DNA of 64,000 nucleotides from Ixodes scapularis (Eukaryota > Arthropoda > Arachnida > Ixodida > Ixodidae): assembly GCF_016920785.2 (NCBI RefSeq), contig NW_024609846.1, positions 105,514,831 to 105,578,830 of the forward strand. The letters are read 5' to 3'. Below the pieces are notes generated by a model that worked only from the letters and a program-made list of their open reading frames with translations, did no database searches and was not told where the DNA came from. The position numbers and the translations under genes are program-made. Shown piece after piece: positions 34,464 through 43,887 of the stretch (position 1 is its first letter; each line of letters starts with the position of its first letter).

Positions 34464-35912
34464 TTACGACTTAAAATCTATCTTTACACGCGGAGCATTT
34501 TTCTTTTTGGAGGCGTCATTCGGCCTGCCCGTGGTGCCACCGGAGGCCGGAAGTAGAGATTCGGAGCTCGAGTGGGGTCTGTCCTCGTCGGACCTTGACC
34601 CACTCTCGTCCATTGGCTCAGCTGGAGCCAAAAGGGGCTCCTCCTTGGAGGCCTGTAACCTCGACGGCTCCCCCGGTTTCCGAGATCCACCAGGGGCAGA
34701 TGGACCAAGTCCCCGACCTCGTGGTGGCTGGAACGGAGAAGCAGGGGGTGCAGAACCCTGTGCAGGGAACGCAGACCCCTGTGCTCGGGTGGATCCCGAC
34801 GGACCGGCATCCACCCTGTCATCTCGAGGTAGAGCAGTGTGCACTGCTCCAGAGGTGCCTTTCTTCTGCGACGGGGTGGTCTCCGTCTGCTCGGATAATA
34901 AATCCGAACCTTTCGCACGGCTGGGGAGGGCACCTGCCCGGGCAGCTGAGATAGCGCGCCCTGGGAGTTGCACCTTTAGTTTGGGACCAGAGGACTTAAG
35001 TGGTTGAGCAAGGTCCCCATAAGACACTTGCGTTCCCACTGACGCCATAGGTGGTGCAGGTCCCCGGCGCACCACCTCGGCAAAAGAGCCTCTCTGAAAA
35101 CCCAAGAGGCGACGTTTTGCTTCGGGATACGAGATGTTTTCCTTCACCTTCAGCGTCAGAATTTCCTTTTCTCTTTTGAAATGTTCACATGACCTAGAAT
35201 ATGCAGGGTGCTTGCCTTTACAATTTACACATTTCATGTCTTCATGACAGTCGTCAGCGTTGTGCTCGGAGCTACCACACCTGGCACATGTCTCACGGCC
35301 ACGGCATGACCGCGAGCCGTGCCCAAAGCGCTGACAACGGAAACAACGAACAGGGTTAGGTATGTAAGGCCGGACCCTACAATTCAAGTACCCCGCTTTC
35401 ACGGAAGAAGGCAGGCTGTTGAGCTCAAAGGTAAGGACCAAGTGTCGCGTAGGAAGTTCTTTGTCATCCCTACGAATGGTGATGCGCTTCACAGCAACAA
35501 CACCCTGGCTGCGCATGCCTTCAAGAATCTCTTCCTCCTGACTCTCCATCAGGTCATCCTCAGATATAACACCACGAATGGTGTTGAGCGTACGGTGTGC
35601 AGAGACGCTTACTTTCGTGTCAAGGATATGGTTGAGGCAGAGCAACGCTGCTGCCTGATTTTTCTCAAATACTTCTACCAAAAGGTCTCCAGAAAAAGTC
35701 TTTTTTGCATTAAACTTTTCCCCTACCAAGTCTTTTAAGACCTTAGCCACAAGGAAAGGGGAGAGTTTCGACATCGGTTTCGTCTCAACTTCGGAATGTA
35801 TAATGAAAAACTTAGTGACGTAGTCAGTGTTGTTCTTGTCCAAAGGTGGTAGATATGCATCGGTGCGGACCCTTTTGGGGGCCCGATCAGAAGGTTTAAG
35901 CTTGGAACCCAT
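34464..35912 (-). CDS. LINE ORF1: PRE_C2HC-type, three zinc knuckles (482 aa)
   Basis: The start is the ATG at 35912 (MGSKLKPSDRAPKR). The open frame extends upstream without an ATG. The N-terminal basic segment is followed by a region typical of the zinc-knuckle-associated PRE_C2HC domain (about residues 45-185). Three knuckles follow from residue 190: CFRCQRFGHGSRSC, CARCGSSEHNADDC and CVNCKGKHPAYSRSC. The C-terminal half is Pro/Ser/Gly-rich and probably disordered. ORF1 proteins of this type bind the element RNA in a particle. ORF2 starts 57 bp after its stop. Confidence 0.9.
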   Translation of the reverse strand: MGSKLKPSDRAPKRVRTDAYLPPLDKNNTDYVTKFFIIHSEVETKPMSKLSPFLVAKVLKDLVGEKFNAKKTFSGDLLVEVFEKNQAAALLCLNHILDTKVSVSAHRTLNTIRGVISEDDLMESQEEEILEGMRSQGVVAVKRITIRRDDKELPTRHLVLTFELNSLPSSVKAGYLNCRVRPYIPNPVRCFRCQRFGHGSRSCRGRETCARCGSSEHNADDCHEDMKCVNCKGKHPAYSRSCEHFKREKEILTLKVKENISYPEAKRRLLGFQRGSFAEVVRRGPAPPMASVGTQVSYGDLAQPLKSSGPKLKVQLPGRAISAARAGALPSRAKGSDLLSEQTETTPSQKKGTSGAVHTALPRDDRVDAGPSGSTRAQGSAFPAQGSAPPASPFQPPRGRGLGPSAPGGSRKPGEPSRLQASKEEPLLAPAEPMDESGSRSDEDRPHSSSESLLPASGGTTGRPNDASKKKNAPRVKIDFKS

Positions 35913-36453
35913 ATGAAGGGGGAGGGTTTTCGGAAACTGTGGTGCACCGCCCACCACCGAGCCCAACAAGGGAATAGGTAACGCTCCATAACAAGAAGGG
36001 CTTGGCTGAAGACGTTACTCTATTAGTGCTGCCCAGTCTCTATAACCAAGTGTGGTTCAAGACAAGAGAATCTATTGCCACCCAAGGTTAGCCCTTGCCG
36101 CCAAAGGAGTTGAAAAGGAAAGAAGAGAAATGAGAAGAGTGAAAAGAAGGAGAAGACAAAGGTGAAAGAAGAGAGGGGATAGTAGGAGTGGCGACTAGAC
36201 TGAATCATCCTGGCCGGGCCTTACCAGGACTCCCGTCTATGAGAAGCAGGGGCCGAAGTGGTGTATTGCCTCGCCCGGGGGGCCCCGAAGGGTCCAAACC
36301 TACCCCGGGCTCGGCTCAACCACCAGGATGCCCTTTTCCCCAGACACGGGAAAGCCACGCACAGCCAGACGTGGGCGGGCGAACCCGCATGGCTCGGGGT
36401 CCGTGGAGACGCCACTCTCCAAACACCTGCTTTCACAGGTGCCCCCTGCGGGG

Positions 36454-36465
36454 CCATGCAAAGGT
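36454..36465. repeat. 12-bp target duplication of the full-length LINE (right copy)
   Basis: CCATGCAAAGGT is identical to 30565-30576 on the other side of the LINE. The identity supports a recent insertion. Confidence 0.9.
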
Positions 36466-36956
36466 GTCGACAGATAAGCCATTACAGGCAGTGAAGCAAC
36501 TATTTGGGACCAACATTTTGGTCACTGAAATTGAATGGAGCTGATAAGATCAAGCTTCCTTGACTCAAGTTATGCCGGAGCACCCGTGTGCCACGCCCAA
36601 GAAACTTCGTGAACCGAAGTTTTTGAACCCGAAGAGTGACCGAAGAAGCGAAGTCAACCTTTCTTGACCTCGCTTTGTCATTGCGCTTATGTCACGCTAA
36701 ACGCGCACATAAAGGTTAGGCACAATGCCACTTCATCACGAATGCATGGGTTTTCTTTAATTTAATTTATCGTTGTATTTTAGTGCCGTACGCATGCACC
36801 TAAGTTGTCCGCACACGTGTTAAGACCAACATGAAATTTTCTCCTGGTGAGCTTTTGTCCGGGTGTGTGAAAAAATGGGTGAGCTTTTGTCCGGTGAGCT
36901 TCTGTCCGGTGAGCTTTTGTCCGGTGAGCTTTTCTCTGGGATTCGTAGAAGTCATT

Positions 36957-37261
36957 GGGGGATCGGTGGCCGAGTGGTCTAGCGCACACCAGCTCGGAGC
37001 ACGTGGAGCGAAAGCTCGCGCTGCAGAACCCAGAGATCCTGGGTTCGAGCCCCACCCCTGCCCGTTTCGATCTGGATGAGCATCGTACCGGCGTGCGGTC
37101 GTGTGTCACTACTACGTGGTGCACGTTAAAGACCCCAGGCTAGCGGTTGTACCGCACTGGCTAAATTGCTCATCTACAGTGTAAACCAGTGTCGCCCCTA
37201 CTGGCAGCAGACCAACCTTATCACTCAAACCAAATCACTCAAACGTCCAATTTGACTTTTT
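36957..37261 (+). mobile_element. tRNA-derived SINE (Ruka-like), complete, 12-bp target duplication
   Basis: GTAGAAGTCATT flanks both sides (36945-36956 and 37262-37273). The head is tRNA-like, with a polymerase III A box TGGCCGAGTGG at 36967-36977 and a B box GGTTCGAGCCC at 37042-37052. The A-box form and long variable region suit a Ser/Leu-type tRNA. A tRNA-unrelated body follows (GTTTCGATCTGGATG, GGTGCACGTTAAAG, CCCCAGGCTAGCGG). Tick Ruka SINEs have this design. Identity with Ruka itself is inference. It cannot move without LINE enzymes. Confidence 0.8.
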
Positions 37262-38561
37262 GTAGAAGTCATTAATAGCAAAACATAGTTGTAACAGTAA
37301 GGTTATAATTAAATAATACATGAAGTTTGGCTCGATATTCTTCTTCCTTTGGTTCTGAACAGTTCGAGCCTCACTTGAGACGTTGGTGAATAAAAAACAG
37401 TTTCCAGTATGTAAATATAAGTAATAAAAGAAAAAGAAGGACACTCATAACAAACTGTTAAAACAAGGAAATGTAAACGCACGTTTGCCCTGTGCACCTG
37501 TCTTGGTGCCGTTCAAAAACGCACGGAGCACGGACCGACTGCAGTTTACTCCGGTGTTCTCCAGATAGACGTCCGCTGATGCCACGGGCAGCAAAGGGTA
37601 GAGTACTAAGTAAGCCGCGCTATGGCCCCATTCATGAATTTCACTCGCTTTTCAAGCCCAGAATATCACGTCGACGTCAGCCACCATTATGTTTTATTTG
37701 TAAAAATATCTGCTTGAGATAAGATGGGTCTGCTGGGGCAAAACAGGAAGAAGAAAGGAAGAATATTACCATTTTCTAAGTGCTCGCAAAAAGCTGACTC
37801 ACAAAAAGGGTAGGGTAGACGGAGCGTTGTATCGTATTGTGACATTATGAAGATGGCCGTAGTCACTATAACCGAGAAGGGCATTGTTAATTATTTTCAG
37901 TGCACTTACCGCCTCGAGCTTCTCGGAGAGGCACACAATCACTTGGTGTCCTCCTCTCCCCGTCTTCGATCGCAAAGAAAAAAACAAAGGGACTAAAAAA
38001 AAAAGCGAAAAAACTTGCCCCCCCCCCCACCCCTTTTTTTTTTTTTAGAATTGTTCATTTGGATTTTTTGACATTGATGTTAGGGTATAATAAAAATTAT
38101 AGATTCAGGGGCTTGGTGTTGGAAAAAAAGGTTTTGCGGAACTGAAGAATGCCAAGCCTCCCTTTGCGCTGGTCGATTCGCGTGACAGTGTCACTGCGCT
38201 CGACATTATAAAAAAAAAAAAATATGTGTATATATATTTAGACCGGGGGGGGGGGGGGGGGGGTTGGTTCTGTCAAAAAAATGTAACGGATTGCAAGGAA
38301 TCCGTTACGTCATAAATGTAAGGGAATTACTTTAAAATTACTCTAGAAAATATGTAATTATTCCGTTACTAAATTACTGAAAAATGTAAGGGATTACAAG
38401 TAATTTCGTTACTTGTAACGGATTACCTACAAGTCTGAGTCCCACTACTGCCAATAAGCTCGTGCAAAGTGAAAAACATTCCAATTGAATATCGTTGCAC
38501 CGCTCATTTAAGCACTTGTGCTCACACCTATCGATTAATATTGAAATTTTTCAAAACTTAC

Positions 38562-38740
38562 TTGCGCCAACCTAATGCGTCCCTCAGGAACTGCATTTGG
38601 TCCATGTATGGCCAAACCTTAGATTTTGAGGAAGCTGCAGTCCCACTTTTTTTTTGTCCCCTTCTCGTCATTCATTTTTTTCCGGAAAGTGTCCCTCAGG
38701 TTCTTCCATCGGGAGTGGACCTCATCCACTGTCACTGAAA
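38562..38740 (-). pseudogene. MADF-domain exon (C-terminal half) of the MADF-BESS gene
   Basis: On the minus strand, after a possible acceptor (GACATTTCAG), the exon reads VDEVHSRWKNLRDTFRKKM, KKKWDCSFLK and, after a one-base shift at an A run near 38620, PYMDQMQFLRDALGWRK. This is the second half of a MADF domain, with its conserved RWKNLRD core. It ends CGCAA at a GTAAGT donor, phase 2, matching the acceptor of the BESS exon at 29130. The N-terminal MADF exon is not found upstream. Lesion: one extra base. Confidence 0.7.
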
Positions 38741-38937
38741 TGTCAAGTCGTATAGACCTCTTCCGCGTACCCTCAACCCAGCGCGCCCGCACCCTCGACC
38801 CAGACACTATTCAGATTATCACGGGCGCACAGTGTTTGCAACAGCGGAGGGTATGGGCGAGTAGGCCTAGTGGGTGTGTTTACTTGTGTATCACGGTACG
38901 TTCAGAAGTTGCAATGTCGGGAGTGAGTTGATTCTGA

Positions 38938-39276
38938 AGTTTTATTCTGTGCCAAATCAACACGTCGGAGAATCTACGGTCGTCCGGATACCACTGTGTT
39001 GTCTTCGGGTGTTCTAACAATTTCACGAAGCGAAAACAGAATCGCGGAAAGTGGTGCGACGAGCACGAGAAGCTGCAGCGCGAGTGCGGATGCAATGTAT
39101 TTGTACTTCACGCGTTCCCGACTGAACCCGATCTGCGACGCAAGTGGACTGCGAGCATCAATCGCGAGGGCTTTGTGCCAAACTCGTCATCTAGAGTGTG
39201 CTCGGACCACTTCATCGACGGCAAGCGAACCGAATGCAACCCAGTGCCCATGCTTCGGTTGGGTTACCACCGCAAG
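38938..39276 (+). CDS. THAP-type zinc-finger exon
   Basis: The frame opens after a TGA at 38935 and ends at a donor CGCAAG|GTATGT in phase 0. From 38995 it encodes a C2CH THAP domain: CVVFGCSNNFTKR, then a variable loop, HAFPTEPDLRRKWTASI, the paired SSRVCSDHFIDG (Cys-X2-His) and the C-terminal PVPMLRLGYHRK, resembling the AVPTIF-type tail. THAP domains bind DNA and occur in several transposase families. No ATG lies between the stop and the domain; an ACG sits where a start might be expected (before SENLRSSGYH). The exon is next to the minus-strand MADF exon, head to head. Confidence 0.75.
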
Positions 39277-39515
39277 GTATGTCATCGTTTTATAGCATGT
39301 GCTATTCTTTTAAATGTATTCTGAGCGTCTCTGCTTGTGAGGGGCAATCATTTCAGCAGCAGATTGAGAGGTCATTGTTAATTTGTGGTTGAGGTGACCA
39401 CCGGCGGGTGAGGCGAGCGTAGGGGGACAAGCGGGAGCGACGGCCGAGGCGACCGCTGGCATTAGTTTTTGCCTTCCCCTGGTTGCTAGCCTGGCTCGCA
39501 GAAACCGAACCCTTA

Positions 39516-39783
39516 TACCGCTGTTACACGGGCACACTTAACTGCAGTTACGCTAAACCACAATTAGCGCACAATACTTGCCGACAACATTCTGCGGCGA
39601 TGCAGTCAGAGCTATGGGCGAACGTGCGCTTGAGCATCTTGAGCACCCATGAACGCAGTGCACGCGCTCTCTTCACTTCTTTTGAAATAGCTGTCCGAGG
39701 GCATAGTGCGGCATCTGTGCTGCCACGTAACCGCAGTTAAAGCTGAGTTAACCGCGGTTAAGGGTGCCCGTGTAACAGGGGTA
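39516..39783. mobile_element. 268-bp Harbinger-type MITE, TTA target duplication
   Basis: The termini are TACCGCTGTTACACGGGCAC and GTGCCCGTGTAACAGGGGTA, inverted with one mismatch, and the matching continues inward (ACTTAACTGC/GCGGTTAAGGG). TTA flanks both sides (39513-39515 and 39784-39786), the 3-bp TWA duplication expected for PIF/Harbinger elements. It lies in the first intron after the THAP exon. Confidence 0.78.
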
Positions 39784-39786
39784 TTA

Positions 39787-40249
39787 GTGGTTCCGATGAG
39801 GCTTGCCTCACGCTCGAGCCTTAGATTTTATTTAATTTCTTCCGTGAGAAGCAAAGCCAGGGCAGACCATCTGTTCGGGAGCGTGGCTTGTCGGTATGAT
39901 CCACGGGCCACGAGCGCAGCACCGCTTACGGCTGGCTTCCCATTCTCTGCGGCGATTGCTTCGCCGTCCCACCCAGCTTTGCACTCTAGAAGATGTTGCT
40001 AGCCGTACTACAGTCCAGCGACATGAGTAACCACCAAATCAAAATCACCCAGCGAAAAAAAAAAAGTGTCGGCGAAACGTGTCTACTGCGTGCGGTTCGT
40101 CCAACGAGTTTCACTGAAACGTCAAAACGTTGACGAAATTAACATGCGACGATGAAGCGTGTCTCTTTGAAGCTATGCGAACTCCCTAATCATATTGTTT
40201 GTCACATATTCTGATTCGTCTTTAATCACGCCGGTGAAATTTTCTGCAG
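39787..40249. other. Intronic DNA without recognised features
   Basis: This lies between the MITE and the next small exon. Nothing is recognised apart from a pyrimidine-rich acceptor TTTTCTGCAG at its end. Confidence 0.4.
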
Positions 40250-40306
40250 GTTCTCGTAGGACGAAGGCGGCTTGACAGAGTCTATGTGCCACCGCTCAAG
40301 ATGCAG
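40250..40306 (+). CDS. 57-nt phase 0/0 exon, probable continuation of the THAP gene
   Basis: The acceptor TTTTCTGCAG and donor ATGCAG|GTACCA enclose 19 codons (VLVGRRRLDRVYVPPLKMQ). A basic, proline-ending segment right after a THAP domain is common. The THAP exon ends in phase 0 and this exon is phase 0 at both ends, so they can join without disturbing the frame. It is too short to prove by itself. Confidence 0.55.
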
Positions 40307-40571
40307 GTACCAGTTGTGAAGAGCGGCAAACACCACCAGGCGGTGCTCCATTCTTTGACGTCCCAGAGAACTTCCGGTTCATAAAAACAATGAACAAAGC
40401 CCACCTTAATACCGCTGCTTGAAATGTAGATGAAACGTTTAACCACCAATTCTCCAGGTGAACGCCAAGAGAACGCAGAAGCGCGAGATGTGTTGAACGT
40501 TTTCGAATATTCTTGTAAACCAAATTCTTTTGTTTAAGACGTTAGATTGTCCAGCCGAGGGCCCTCGTTAA

Positions 40572-43483
40572 AGGTGCGTTTATACTCCAACGTAACGCCG
40601 ACGGGCGCGCGCGCCCGACCTTGTTGCGTTACGTTGGTGCGAAAGGAGCGTCTATACTCCGACGGCAGTCGAACGTAACGCAGCGTAGCGCGCCTCGGCG
40701 ACCGTCGGCGAAGCTTTCGCCGAGGTAGGCCCTGCTCGAATCTCGGCGTCGCCTGGCGACGGTCGTTACCCAGAAGCCTTCACGCCAGCTCCCGTCCCGC
40801 GTTTGCCATGGTCCCGTCGTTGCCCCAGTCGGGCATCGGTCGGGCTGTGTTGTCTGTTCGTCTGCTTGCCTTTCGGGCTTGTGTCGTGTAGGGTAGCCGC
40901 TGGTCAGTTGGATGTGCTTGTGTTGGCGCTTTGTTTATTCCGTTCGCTCGATGGAGTGAGCCGGCGCGTCGACGTGGACCTGTCTCGGAGCCGTGAAAAT
41001 GTGTAGGCATAACGACACCGGGACGCGCTTGAAGCTCTTCGACGGACATCGGCTTTCCATTTCGGTGTCATATCCGTGAGTTTTTGACGCTAAAGGCTAG
41101 TTCATGAGGTTTGTGCACAGGACATACGTTAAAAGCTGCATGGTCGCTGCGAACCACCATCTGCTGCTTTTTCGTTGAAGTTGGTCAAAACAACACCCGG
41201 CTGTTAGTTTTTTTTTTTTTTTCGCTAACCACGTATGACTTTCGTCAGGAAATAAATGCCTTTCTATGCGAGTTACCTTCGTTATTTCCTTGTTTTCGAG
41301 AGTACCACAGCGCGAAGATATCAACTGCCGCGAGTCCCAGCTTTTGACACATTTAACTGCTTAGATCATCACCGCCGCAGGGCAGCCGGACAGCGCTGCA
41401 AGTTGAGAACGGAAGCGGCAATCCGGAACCAGCGAGACCAAACCATGCGGTCGCCATGGTGACGCGCATGCGCAATGTGAAGCAACTCGTTCGAGCGCAT
41501 TGAACGACGCCGGAGTATTAGCCCCGAGAGCGAACACAAGCGTCGCTGCGGTCGCCGCGCCCTGATTGGGTGAGGTGTACCGTGACGTCAGGAGGAGGAC
41601 TCCGCTCCGCGATCTCGCATCGGCTCGCTTTCCAGCACCGGCTTCCTGGTTTGGCGTTGTGTGCCGCAAGCTCTTTGAGGAGCCGGACTTCGTTTACCCG
41701 GTGTACAGGACGTTGTGTTAGGCAATATTGACGTGCTTCCGTACATTTTATAAGCCTGCTCGTCCCTTTTACCTTTAAAATTGGGTTACAAATACCGAAA
41801 GCTATCGGTGGGGGCAATTCCGCCGATGAACCTCCCCGTCCGTCCACACGACACGAAGCAATCTTGCGAGGGGTTGAAGTGGTGGCGCAAGTGTTTCAGA
41901 CGCCGGAATTCTGTTCCCTGCATGTTCATGATTTAGGACGATATTGCATCCCGCTTTCAAGGCATTTGAAGTGGCATTTATATCATGGGCCTTTGGGGGT
42001 GTCGGCAAATTAGCTCGCGACGCCGACTTTGCGCTGCCACTCTGCATGCGCTGCCTCGCAGATGTTTTAAAGGCCCTGCGTCTGATGATCTTTGAAGTGC
42101 TCATGGAACAGGGTTGTTTTACATAAATATAGTTTCTTCGTTAATGAATTATATAGTTTATACACGAATGCCGGCATATTTCTTAGAAGATGCACAATTA
42201 CTGGAAATTAGTTTGTATGGTAGCAGCAAAAACGGCCGAATTGCCCCCAGTTGCCTGTATGATATGTATTGAACTACGCAAAATATGCACAGCAATAGTG
42301 CCGTAATTTGGAATGTTTATACTTTTTCCTGGCATTCTTTATTTTAGCGTTGGGTATTCGGAAAATACGCCGTTTAGTCTGAATCGTCATCTCCAATTAA
42401 AAGAGACACTACTAGCTGCAGGTCCCCAAAAGCTTCCTCAGCCTCCAAACTCCCTACAGTTGGACGTTCTGACAACAAAGGAAAACAGGAGTAAAAGCAA
42501 GCATTCGAACGTCTGTCCAGTGGTAGATGCTTCACTAGTAGCAGAAAATGAACCTGTGAAGGGCGACAGTCTGCGTGAGAAAAGCTTCTGGTATTTTAGC
42601 TTTAGGACAATTCGATTAAGTAAAATATCAATTTTGAGGCTTATGGGACTAATAACGAGCTGGACACCTTCGCTTACGTTTGTTATACATTACTTGAGCG
42701 CTTACGTTTGTTATACATTACTTGAGGGTTGATATAAACAAGTCCACGGATACCACCCGTGTAGTCCATTGAAATACTATCCGAATCCAGCAAAGGTCAA
42801 ATGCGAGCAATGTATATAATAAATGTTCCTTGTTTTTTTTTTTTTTACTTTGTCCCTGCACTTGGGCTGTCTTACTTGTGATCCCCTCCGTGGCCCAGAC
42901 AGTATTTAGCATGTTGCTCGAGCAGCATGCAGCTTTTTTGCTTCGGGGATCTTGTTTAAAAACAGAGATACAAAAAAATACTATACATAACCTGCTAATT
43001 CATTCAGACCATCAGCAGCATTTATTGTGCGAGATGTAAATCTATAGTGATGCTCCTGCAATTGCGGCCATATTTCTTTATTTTCATATACCAGCTGTGA
43101 TTCATGCGTGGCCTGCCCTGTCAACCATGCTTAAAATGTTGCTTGAAGTTTCGCCTGTAGCTACAAACCATACCTCAATAAAGGCACACATAAAAATTCA
43201 CTCTTCCTACGAAAAACACGCAAAAAAAAAATAGAAACGAGCGCGCCGACAGCTAGCGTCGTCACAGCCTCCACAGGGCGAGCGGGGCGAGTCGGGGAAA
43301 AGTTCTCTCCTCGCCGTGACGTCACCCCGGTTCGCCGTAAGGGGGCGCCACTCGAACTTCTCGGGGCTAATAAACACGGTTGGCAATTCTTTTCGCAGCA
43401 CAGCGTGGCGTGGCGAAGTGGACGTTGAACTTCGTTTACGTCGTTGGACGTTAGGTTCGTCGACGTCGGAGTATAAACGTGCC
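40572..43483. mobile_element. 2.9-kb TTAA-flanked element with short terminal inverted repeats
   Basis: TTAA lies at 40568-40571 and 43484-43487. The left end reads (A)GGTGCGTTTATACTCC and the right end, inverted, GGCACGTTTATACTCC: 14 of 16 positions match, and both continue with CAACG/GACG. TTAA duplications are used by piggyBac and Kolobok elements. The ends do not look like classic piggyBac termini. The interior holds no transposase I recognise. A GC-rich zone follows the left end (40590-41010). It sits in an intron of the predicted + strand gene. Confidence 0.62.
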
Positions 43484-43667
43484 TTAAATCTCCAAGTTTG
43501 ATGTACGTGTAGCATTTGTGCTTTCTAGCACTGGTGACATAAGCAGGCTTGACAGGCTCGCGAGCACGGAACGACCGGAAGTCGCTTGGGACGCAGGAGG
43601 CAGCTCATGTTTGTAAACAGCAAAAAGCTCTATACAGGCTTTATTAAAGTCTCTTCTTTCATTGTAG

Positions 43668-43721
43668 AAACTCAACCAAAACGCCCCACAGCTTTCGTCC
43701 TCATGCTTTCAAGGAGGCAAG
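43668..43721 (+). CDS. 54-nt phase 0/0 exon upstream of the mini-exon array
   Basis: A strong pyrimidine tract and acceptor (CTTCTTTCATTGTAG) and the donor GGCAAG|GTAAGT delimit 18 codons (KLNQNAPQLSSSCFQGGK). Both ends are phase 0. The next exon, 43888-43965, follows after a 166-nt intron. Confidence 0.55.
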
Positions 43722-43887
43722 GTAAGTTGCATAGAGATATTCTGAACAAACACAATGTAGTCAAGTTCTTACTTTGGTTGGCATCCTTCTAGGACAATTT
43801 ATTTAAACAGTTCGAATTATTTCTGTCCCGAGTATAAACGTTCAAAAGTGCTAAATTGCATTCAAAATTGTTGTTACACTGTGTTAG

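Larger units (their letters stand above)
30577..36453 (-). mobile_element. Full-length, apparently intact LINE (RNase H-bearing, I-clade-like)
   Basis: CCATGCAAAGGT flanks the element at 30565-30576 and 36454-36465, a perfect 12-bp target duplication. On the minus strand the order is a 5' UTR of about 540 bp, ORF1 (35912-34464), a 57-bp spacer, ORF2 (34406-30690), a short 3' UTR and an (ATC)n-type tail. The length is about 5.88 kb. Both frames are open and all key motifs are present. The endonuclease-RT-RNase H order with a zinc-knuckle ORF1 is typical of I-clade and related LINEs. Confidence 0.92.
30356..36944. mobile_element. DNA element with terminal tandem CCGGACAAAAGCTCA repeats, split by a LINE
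   Basis: The left end carries five to six tandem copies of CCGGACAAAAGCTCA (30361-30475). The right end carries the inverse, TGAGCTTTTGTCCGG, in four to five copies (36845-36935). GTAGAAGTC flanks both sides (30347-30355 and 36945-36953), a possible 9-bp target duplication. Without the LINE and one copy of its duplication the element is about 700 bp and non-coding. A 9-bp duplication with complex inverted termini would suit a Mutator-like element, but this is not proven. Confidence 0.65.
29710..38437. mobile_element. hAT-like element, copy 2, interrupted by later insertions
   Basis: The left part (about 29710-30355) matches 6518-7160 and the right part (about 37274-38437) matches 7240-8651 in the same orientation. 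The ends are degraded (TTGAGTCCTACACG and CTACAAGTCTG), and the expected 8-bp duplication is no longer clear. It lacks the ~500-bp segment at 7790-8310 of copy 1. The break at 30355/36945/37262 is occupied by an inverted-repeat element and a SINE. Confidence 0.75.
29131..38561 (-). other. 9.4-kb intron of the MADF-BESS gene filled by nested elements
   Basis: The donor GTAAGT (plus-strand ACTTAC at 38556-38561) and the acceptor at 29131-29139 delimit this interval. Most of it is a hAT copy with a SINE, an inverted-repeat element and an intact LINE inside it. Removing these leaves about 700 bp of unassigned flanking sequence. The intron call is inference from phase and protein-family continuity. 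Confidence 0.6.

Noticed and set aside
36957..37062. A functional tRNA gene
   Set aside because: A and B boxes are present, but the cloverleaf continues into a SINE body and the unit has a 12-bp target duplication.
38230..38265. Long G run as a regulatory or quadruplex element
   Set aside because: It is a single homopolymer in a hAT copy with no further G tracts nearby, and could be partly a sequencing artefact.
42313..42732. Further coding exon in the intron before the mini-exon array
   Set aside because: A frame beginning at 42313 contains a plausible protein-like segment, but possible splice sites do not give phase 0 and it lies inside the TTAA-flanked element.
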